A stretch of 6,206 bases of DNA, taken from positions 15,552 to 21,757 of the forward strand of contig DEEV01000099.1 in the NCBI GenBank assembly GCA_002350445.1, written 5' to 3'. This document shows positions 1-4,648 of the stretch, piece by piece (position 1 is the stretch's first letter; every line of letters starts with the position of its first letter). The notes under the pieces are model-generated. The model ran no database searches and was not told the DNA's origin. It was given only the letters and a program-made list of their open reading frames with translations. The position numbers and the translations under genes were made by a program. The stretch comes from Treponema sp. UBA2869 (GTDB lineage Bacteria; Spirochaetota; Spirochaetia; Treponematales; Treponemataceae).

Positions 1-1
1 C

Positions 2-157
2 TTATACACTCTGCATTCCAAAATTTGCAAGAGAAACAGCAACATTAGCTTCTGCTCCGCCAAAAACAACACCAAGTTTTTTAGCCTGCACAAATCGAAG
101 ATAACCTTCAGGCATAAGACGAAGCATAATTTCACCGAATGTTACAACCTTTGACAT
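2..157 (-). pseudogene. kdgK: 2-keto-3-deoxygluconate kinase (PfkB family), N-terminal 51 codons ending in an in-frame stop
   Basis: Reading from the ATG at 157, the product begins MSKVVTFGEIMLRLMPEGYL and continues through a GGAEANVAVSLANFG segment. This is the classic N-terminus of PfkB/ribokinase-family KDG kinases, including the GG-x-EAN-VA motif that contacts the sugar. Such enzymes phosphorylate 2-keto-3-deoxygluconate with ATP to give KDPG, the substrate of the aldolase encoded just upstream, and are normally about 310 to 340 residues long. Here a TAA at positions 4-2 stops the frame after residue 51, in the middle of the conserved fold. Only one base lies beyond it, so a nonsense mutation, a frameshift and a sequence or assembly error at the edge cannot be told apart. 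The start is well supported by a GGGAG ribosome binding site seven bases upstream. The family assignment is firm; the broken state is what the sequence shows but may be artefactual. Confidence 0.7.
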
Positions 158-164
158 TTTTATT

Positions 165-169
165 CTCCC
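165..169 (-). promoter_or_regulatory. Ribosome binding site of the KDG kinase gene
   Basis: GGGAG on the minus strand lies seven bases before the ATG at 157, in the 26-base gap after the aldolase stop codon. It fixes the kinase start and shows that the reading frame has a proper initiation signal despite its early stop. Confidence 0.7.
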
Positions 170-183
170 ATTTAAAAATTGTT

Positions 184-825
184 CTATTTCTCACGAACAG
201 AACAAACAGTTTTTACAGCCTGAGCGGCAAGATTTTTTATTTCGTAAAAATTCTTTTGCATTATAAGATTTTGCTTTACCATCCAGCTGCCGCCACACGC
301 AAGAACATTTCTGCATTCAAGATATTCTCTTAAATTTTCGGCATTTATTCCACCAGTCGGAATGAATTTTACATTAGAAAATGGAGACTGATAAGTCTTA
401 AGCATATTTACGCCACCAGAAATTTCTGCCGGAAAAAACTTAAGCACATCAAAACCATAATCAACAGCTAAAGAAACCTCTGAAGGCGTCATAACTCCCG
501 GTGCAAACGGAATACTTTTTTTAATGCAGTATTCAGCTATTTTTGGATTAAATCCGGGCGCAACAATAAATTTAGCACCACTGTCATAAGCTTTTTCAGC
601 CTGTTCGACAGTCAAAACAGTTCCAGCCCCTGCTATAATTTCCGGAAATTTCGAAGAAATAATTCTTAGACTGTCTTCGGCAGCAGCTGTCCTGAATGTA
701 ATTTCTGCACAGTTAAGTCCTCCCTGAGACAAGGCATCTGCAAGAGGAATTGCGTCAGAGGCATTATCTATAACAACAACAGGAATTATTCCGATTTTGG
801 AAATTTCTTCAAAAATCTGATTCAT
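184..825 (-). CDS. eda: KDPG/KHG aldolase (2-dehydro-3-deoxy-phosphogluconate aldolase)
   Basis: This 213-residue cytoplasmic class I aldolase splits 2-keto-3-deoxy-6-phosphogluconate into pyruvate and glyceraldehyde 3-phosphate, the last step of the Entner-Doudoroff and uronate routes. Many members also act on 4-hydroxy-2-oxoglutarate. The length matches the family and the TIM-barrel motifs are all present: EITFRT with Glu41 and Arg45, GAGTV with Thr69, VAPGFNP at 88-94, FAPGVMTPSE at 107-116, the Schiff-base lysine Lys129 in VLKFFPAE, PTGGIN at 156-161, and GGSWMV with Ser180. These correspond with a constant offset of four to Glu45, Arg49, Thr73, Lys133 and Ser184 of E. coli Eda. The enzyme should therefore be active. 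It begins six bases after the tonB-like gene, with its ribosome binding site overlapping that gene's last codons, and is followed by the KDG kinase start, its metabolic partner. Confidence 0.95.
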   Translation of the reverse strand: MNQIFEEISKIGIIPVVVIDNASDAIPLADALSQGGLNCAEITFRTAAAEDSLRIISSKFPEIIAGAGTVLTVEQAEKAYDSGAKFIVAPGFNPKIAEYCIKKSIPFAPGVMTPSEVSLAVDYGFDVLKFFPAEISGGVNMLKTYQSPFSNVKFIPTGGINAENLREYLECRNVLACGGSWMVKQNLIMQKNFYEIKNLAAQAVKTVCSVREK

Positions 826-831
826 TTTCGC

Positions 832-1980
832 TTACCTCTTTACAATTTTATATCCCATTTTTGCAACCGAAGTATAACTTGCAGCTGAAAAACGCCATTG
901 AGAAATCTGATCTAAAATTTCATTCTTAACTAACGGAGATAGAACAGCTTCTGGTTTTATAGAAATTTGACCACGAGGAACATTACCACTTTCTGTTACA
1001 AGAAATGTAATTTCAACCTCTCTGGTCCCATCAATTGTAGCAGCAGCCTCTTTTGAAAGATTTATAACAGGTTCACCCGGATTAATAAGCGTCCTGCTTG
1101 AACCATCTGACATTGCCATAAGAGTTCCGCTTCCACTTTTTGCAGCTTTTACACTTGTAGAAGACTGAACTCCGTTTACTGCATTTCCATTGAAAGTTGA
1201 ATTTGAAATTGATTTTAATGCCTCTGAAGTTGATTTACTTGCCTCGCTGGTTTGCACAGAAGAAAGATTTGAAGTTGAACTTACACTTTGCTTTGGATAA
1301 TCAGAAGAAACTTCTCCGGAATTTCCGCTTAAAGAATTCTTAGAAAGGACTTTTTTTGTATCTGATTCATCCGAATATTTTTCAATCGAATCCGAAGAAG
1401 AATCATCAAATGAATCCCAGTTAAAATTTGCCGCTGTCTTAGGCTTAGAATTAAACTGCTCGGCCATCTGTTCTTCTACACTTTTATACGTTTGAACCGG
1501 TTCAGTTTTAGCCACCGTTGACTGTTTTTTGGGTTCAGCAGACGACTTTGAAGAAGAAGTCTTTTCAACAGGTTTTGCAGAAGTTGCAGTCTTTTCAACT
1601 TTTTTTTCTGATTGTTTTGGCGATTGAGCTGGCTTTTCACTCTGTGTATTTTTTGGAGATTGAGTTGTTTTTTCTGTCTGTGTATTTTTCTGAGCTTGAG
1701 TCTGGTTTTCTGCCTGAGATTGTTTTTGAGATTGTGACTTTTCAGTCTGTTTTGAAGAAGCCGCTTCTGCCGGACTTGAGTCAGATTTTTTTACAACAGG
1801 TGTAGATGCAAGAACTATCTGAACCTGATTATATTTTTTATTTGATGACGGTTTTACAATACACAGAACGATCAAAAGTAAAAGCCAGAATAATACGGTT
1901 CCTGCCAGAGCAAGAAAATCGCTGGTAAACTTGGGAGAACTATCTTTTCCTGTAAGCGGCTTCCAGTCTATACGAATCAT
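832..1980 (-). CDS. tonB: TonB-family energy transducer with long low-complexity periplasmic linker
   Basis: This 382-residue protein should couple the ExbB-ExbD motor in the inner membrane to an outer-membrane barrel. Residues 1-21 are cytoplasmic. Residues 22-43 are one strongly hydrophobic membrane span. Residues 45 to about 300 are a Ser/Lys/Gln/Thr-rich disordered linker, including two 12-residue repeats at 98-121. Residues about 303-381 form a TonB C-terminal domain, recognisable from EVEITFLVTESGNV at 321-334, the motif QWRF at 361-364 (QWRY/RWRY in many family members) and a closing GYKIVKR strand. It is much longer than E. coli TonB (239 residues). The linker is not the usual Pro-Glu/Pro-Lys type, and the membrane span lacks the histidine found in E. 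coli TonB and TolA. Its ATG overlaps the exbD stop codon by four bases (ATGA), implying translational coupling. A TolA-like role is the main alternative; the C-terminal pattern and exbBD context favour TonB. Confidence 0.85.
   Translation of the reverse strand: MIRIDWKPLTGKDSSPKFTSDFLALAGTVLFWLLLLIVLCIVKPSSNKKYNQVQIVLASTPVVKKSDSSPAEAASSKQTEKSQSQKQSQAENQTQAQKNTQTEKTTQSPKNTQSEKPAQSPKQSEKKVEKTATSAKPVEKTSSSKSSAEPKKQSTVAKTEPVQTYKSVEEQMAEQFNSKPKTAANFNWDSFDDSSSDSIEKYSDESDTKKVLSKNSLSGNSGEVSSDYPKQSVSSTSNLSSVQTSEASKSTSEALKSISNSTFNGNAVNGVQSSTSVKAAKSGSGTLMAMSDGSSRTLINPGEPVINLSKEAAATIDGTREVEITFLVTESGNVPRGQISIKPEAVLSPLVKNEILDQISQWRFSAASYTSVAKMGYKIVKR
835..839 (-). promoter_or_regulatory. Ribosome binding site of eda, inside the end of the tonB-like gene
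   Basis: AGAGG on the minus strand lies in the last sense codons of the tonB-like gene, directly before its TAA stop, and nine bases before the eda ATG at 825. This placement suggests that eda translation depends at least partly on ribosomes finishing the upstream gene, and it rules out a separate promoter in the six-base gap. Confidence 0.75.
1618..1689 (-). repeat. Two tandem 36-base repeats in the TonB linker
   Basis: Two adjacent 36-base units match at 29 of 36 positions and encode KNTQTEKTTQSP and KNTQSEKPAQSP (residues 98-121). A partial, decayed continuation lies on both sides (for example KQSEK after it and AENQTQAQ before it). The unit length is a multiple of three, so gain or loss of units would change linker length without breaking the frame. 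Confidence 0.8.
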
Positions 1981-2390
1981 CTTTGCGTTGTTGTCCTAAG
2001 ATTTATAATGCTGTAACCGCTTTCGCGAATTATATCAAAAAGCTTTACAATTGTTCCGTTAGTTACTTCGCTGTCAGCTTCCAGACTAACAGGGAACTCT
2101 GTTTTTTTTGTAGTACCTGTGTCAAAAACAACAAGTTCATTTCCAAGAGTTTTCATGGAAACTTCCTTATCATTAAAGAAAATTACGCCGTTCTTTTCCG
2201 CAGTAATTGTAATTCCCTGAACAGAAACTCCTTCCGAGGTTCGGCTTTCAGGTAAATTAAGCTTAATTCCAGGAACAATTGCAAACGTTGTAGATACAAG
2301 AAAAAATAAAATTAACTGGAATACAATATCAATCATTGGAGTCATATCAATATTTGATGCTCCAGAACCTTTTCTTCGTTTAATTCTCAT
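1977..2390 (-). CDS. exbD: Biopolymer transport protein ExbD
   Basis: ExbD is the proton-carrying partner of ExbB in the inner-membrane motor that energises TonB. The 137-residue product has a basic cytoplasmic N-terminus (MRIKRRKGSG), then the family signature NIDMTPMIDIVFQLILFFLV, a single membrane span at about 19-38. Asp21 occupies the place of the essential membrane aspartate (Asp25 in E. coli ExbD). A periplasmic segment with the conserved KLNLPES motif at 43-49 follows, then a small folded domain to residue 137. Length is normal for the family. The start shares one base with the exbB stop (TAATG), and the stop overlaps the next start by four bases. Shine-Dalgarno signals at these two junctions are weak (AGGA 11 to 13 bases upstream), so coupled translation is likely. 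TolR is the alternative; the two families are alike, but the neighbours favour ExbD. Confidence 0.93.
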   Translation of the reverse strand: MRIKRRKGSGASNIDMTPMIDIVFQLILFFLVSTTFAIVPGIKLNLPESRTSEGVSVQGITITAEKNGVIFFNDKEVSMKTLGNELVVFDTGTTKKTEFPVSLEADSEVTNGTIVKLFDIIRESGYSIINLRTTTQR

Positions 2391-3001
2391 TATCTTACTC
2401 GTCCTGTAATTTTAAGCAGCAAAGTTGTAACTGCCGATTCCATTTCTACAATACGATGATTTACTCTTGAAACAAAATAGTTATGAAAAATAACAGACGG
2501 AATGGCAACACAAAGACCTGCAACAGTTGTAACAAGAGCCTCAGCGATTGACGATGCAAGCAAAGACGGATCTCCCATTGTGCCACCGTTTCCAAGCACA
2601 CCAAATGCTTTAATGTTTCCGGTAACAGTTCCCAAAAGTCCAAGCAAAGTTGCAATATTAGAAATTGTTCCAAGCGGAGTTAAAAGATGTTCAAGTTTTG
2701 GCACAACAGAATCAACTTCGGCTTCTGTAATTTCCCGCAAATCCTTTTCATCATAACATCGATTTTCTATAGCTTTTTTTGCAACCTGACTAAAAGGCGT
2801 ATCAGCCTGAACACAGGCAACAACTGCCGCTTCAAAATTTCCACTGGTAATAGTAGAATCTAAATCGGCACGAAGTTTTTCATCGCGCTTTTTAATATTA
2901 TAAAAATATAAACAACGTTCAATTATAATAAAAGTTGAAATAATTCCGCAGATTATAATAGGAATTATAAGTGGACCGCCGGACTTTAATGTAGAAATCA
3001 T
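2390..3001 (-). CDS. exbB: Biopolymer transport protein ExbB (MotA/TolQ/ExbB proton channel family)
   Basis: ExbB forms the pentameric inner-membrane channel around ExbD and, with it, uses the proton gradient to drive TonB. The 203-residue product has three membrane spans: about 10-28, ending in the conserved Glu28-Arg29; about 107-128, with the glycine-rich GLLGTVTGNIKAFG motif; and about 151-173, with IAEALVTTVAGLCVAIPSV. Thr125, Glu154 and Thr159 match the functionally important Thr148, Glu176 and Thr181 of E. coli ExbB. A cytoplasmic domain of about 75 residues lies between the first two spans. The protein is shorter than E. coli ExbB (244 residues) because it lacks a long N-terminal extension, like many non-enterobacterial homologues. 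A clear AGAGG site six bases before the ATG fixes the start, and only 12 bases separate it from the barrel gene upstream. Confidence 0.94.
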   Translation of the reverse strand: MISTLKSGGPLIIPIIICGIISTFIIIERCLYFYNIKKRDEKLRADLDSTITSGNFEAAVVACVQADTPFSQVAKKAIENRCYDEKDLREITEAEVDSVVPKLEHLLTPLGTISNIATLLGLLGTVTGNIKAFGVLGNGGTMGDPSLLASSIAEALVTTVAGLCVAIPSVIFHNYFVSRVNHRIVEMESAVTTLLLKITGRVR

Positions 3002-3007
3002 TTTGTA

Positions 3008-3012
3008 CCTCT
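3008..3012 (-). promoter_or_regulatory. Ribosome binding site of exbB
   Basis: AGAGG on the minus strand lies six bases before the exbB ATG, within the 12-base gap after the barrel gene's TAG stop. It is the strongest initiation signal of the exbB-exbD-tonB block; exbD and tonB rely on overlapping stop/start codons instead. Confidence 0.75.
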
Positions 3013-3013
3013 T

Positions 3014-4636
3014 CTAAAAATTAAATTTTAACAGTAATGATGCAGTTCCACCGCGCTGAACATAACAGCCCGCGTAATCACGTGTGTCTGCAAACATTAA
3101 TTTTAATATATCATCAAGTGAAAGTAAAACACGGAACGACTGATTAACTTTAATAAATCCACCTGCACTTACGAGAGGAAGATTATCATAATCACCTATA
3201 AAAAATTCTGCACTGGCATCTGCCCCAAGAGTTTCTTTTTTATTCTGAACCGCAAATTTTACCTTAAGAGACTGAGCACTTTCCAAAACAGGAACATCCA
3301 TCCAGTAAGAATTCCACTGAGCAGCAAAATTAAATATTTTATATGAATAAGCAGCTCCAAATTCAGTTTTAAGCCGGGTTATATCATACAGTTTATAGCC
3401 GTAAAGTCCGTCTGTAACAGCAGATGAATAATCAGCCTGAACTGTAAAATTATCAAATGCAGATTTTCTGAATTCTGTGCCGCCTGTAAATGTAAGCGCA
3501 TTCTGAACAGGAACAAGTATGTCAAAACGTCCAAACCAGTCAGACGCTTCACAAGGAGTTCCATTTAAAGCGGAAAAAAGATATTTGCGCTCAAGCATGG
3601 CTGTTGAATCACGGTAAGAATCCAGACCGCCTTTTACACCAAGCGAAACTTTACGCTCCGAAAAACTTACCGGAATATCAACAGAAGCACCTGCAGTAAA
3701 AGGAACAACCACAGAATTTTCATTCAATTTGTTGCCAACAACGGCAGAAACATCGGCAAAGAGTTTTAGAAAATCATTGTGCCAGTCAAAAAACAGTTTT
3801 AAGTCGGCTCTGTGACCGCAAATTCCCATGTCATCAATATAACCGTCAAAACGATATCTACCGGTAAAACCAAAATTAATATTAGTAAAAGAAAATGTGC
3901 CGGTTACAAGCGGTGAAAAATCAAACAGAGAAAGAAGTGTTCCGTCCTTATCTTCATAGCGGTCATAAAAATCAGAAGTAAACATAGTTCTAATGGAAAA
4001 AAGTTCATTAAAACGGTACAAAAAGGAAGCATTGCCCGAAACAAAATCCTTATTTACATAACTGCTTTGCAAAACTTTATTCTGAAGTCCGTTGCCGGAA
4101 GTTTCGTAACTGCCAGAAAATTCCAGTTCATAAGACGGTTGTATAAATGATTTTTCAATAAGCATAGAAGTTTTTCTGTCGAAATATCCGGATGTAAGGC
4201 TTTTGCCTGCATATCCGGTCGCAGAATCATGATTAAAGGAAAGCTTAAACGGGCTTTCTCCGTTCAAATTATAGATATTAAAATTGCCGGTAAAATATAC
4301 AGGATAGCCGCCTCCAAGAAGACCATCAGCATAGAGCGATTTTTCTTCCTTTACATCGGTAACTGCAATTTCTGCCTCTGCAGGTTTTTCAACGTCTGGA
4401 AGAACAGGCACAATATTTCCTGTTACAGTACTTCCGTCAAGTACGTTTGCAAAGTCAGGAGCAGCTTCTGAATCTGCTTTTATAGAATCAGTATTCACAA
4501 CTGTTGTAATTTCTCCAAGTTCAATTTCTGATGTTTTTGACTGAGCAAAACCAGAATAAGCAGCCGAAACAAATAATAATGTAAATAAACTAAACTTAAA
4601 TTTGCTTTTATATTTTTTTGATTTTATAAACTTCAT
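3014..4636 (-). CDS. Outer-membrane beta-barrel protein, probable TonB-linked channel lacking a plug domain
   Basis: I do not recognise a named family for this 540-residue protein. A lysine-rich N-terminus and a hydrophobic stretch (FSLFTLLFVSAAYSGFA) form a signal peptide, probably cleaved after Ala31. No lipobox cysteine is seen. Soon after follows ELGEITTVVNT (39-49), which resembles the TonB box of TonB-dependent receptors. Residues 50-104 are acidic and low in structure. From about 106 to 540 the sequence shows alternating polar and hydrophobic strands, many aromatic residues and Gly/Asn/Asp turns, typical of a transmembrane barrel. The end (LSLDDILKLMF, then Y-x-G-x-Y-x-QRGG and a final LLLKFNF) resembles the last strands of TonB-dependent receptors and has the terminal Phe used by the BAM machinery. 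The roughly 150-residue plug of those receptors is absent. An AGAGG site supports the start. Being encoded directly before exbB-exbD-tonB makes it the likely client. A simple porin is the alternative; the substrate is unknown. Confidence 0.75.
   Translation of the reverse strand: MKFIKSKKYKSKFKFSLFTLLFVSAAYSGFAQSKTSEIELGEITTVVNTDSIKADSEAAPDFANVLDGSTVTGNIVPVLPDVEKPAEAEIAVTDVKEEKSLYADGLLGGGYPVYFTGNFNIYNLNGESPFKLSFNHDSATGYAGKSLTSGYFDRKTSMLIEKSFIQPSYELEFSGSYETSGNGLQNKVLQSSYVNKDFVSGNASFLYRFNELFSIRTMFTSDFYDRYEDKDGTLLSLFDFSPLVTGTFSFTNINFGFTGRYRFDGYIDDMGICGHRADLKLFFDWHNDFLKLFADVSAVVGNKLNENSVVVPFTAGASVDIPVSFSERKVSLGVKGGLDSYRDSTAMLERKYLFSALNGTPCEASDWFGRFDILVPVQNALTFTGGTEFRKSAFDNFTVQADYSSAVTDGLYGYKLYDITRLKTEFGAAYSYKIFNFAAQWNSYWMDVPVLESAQSLKVKFAVQNKKETLGADASAEFFIGDYDNLPLVSAGGFIKVNQSFRVLLSLDDILKLMFADTRDYAGCYVQRGGTASLLLKFNF
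4493..4516 (-). other. TonB-box-like segment in the barrel protein
   Basis: These codons specify GEITTVVN, about ten residues after the predicted signal-peptide cleavage site. Canonical boxes such as DTITVTA (FhuA) and DTLVVTA (BtuB) occupy the same N-terminal position and have the same acidic-then-Thr/Val character. The match is short, so it is suggestive only; the presence of a TonB gene in the same operon adds weight. Confidence 0.45.
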
Positions 4637-4643
4637 AATAAAA

Positions 4644-4648
4644 CCTCT
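4644..4648 (-). promoter_or_regulatory. Ribosome binding site of the barrel gene, overlapping the TPR gene stop codon
   Basis: AGAGG on the minus strand shares bases with the TAG stop of the TPR gene (TAGAGG) and lies seven bases before the barrel ATG at 4636. It fixes the barrel start and ties the two genes into one transcript, probably with coupled translation. Confidence 0.75.

Noticed and set aside
158..183. Possible promoter or terminator between eda and the kinase gene
   Set aside because: The gap is only 26 bases, filled by the stop-to-start spacer and a ribosome binding site, with no hairpin and no room for a -35/-10 pair.
139..333. Plus-strand open frame of 64 codons across the eda-kdgK junction
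   Set aside because: It is antisense to the eda C-terminus and the kinase start; its Phe/Leu/Lys-rich composition reflects AT-rich complement.
1518..1805. Plus-strand open frame of 95 codons opposite the tonB-like gene
   Set aside because: It is the complement of the repetitive linker and encodes a Phe/Leu/Gln-rich, repeat-driven sequence with no ribosome binding site or recognisable domain.
1977..3001. TolQ-TolR (Tol-Pal) instead of ExbB-ExbD
   Set aside because: The families are similar and this is not fully excluded, but no TolB or Pal is present, the third protein has a TonB-type C-terminal domain, and an outer-membrane barrel with a TonB-box-like tail precedes it.
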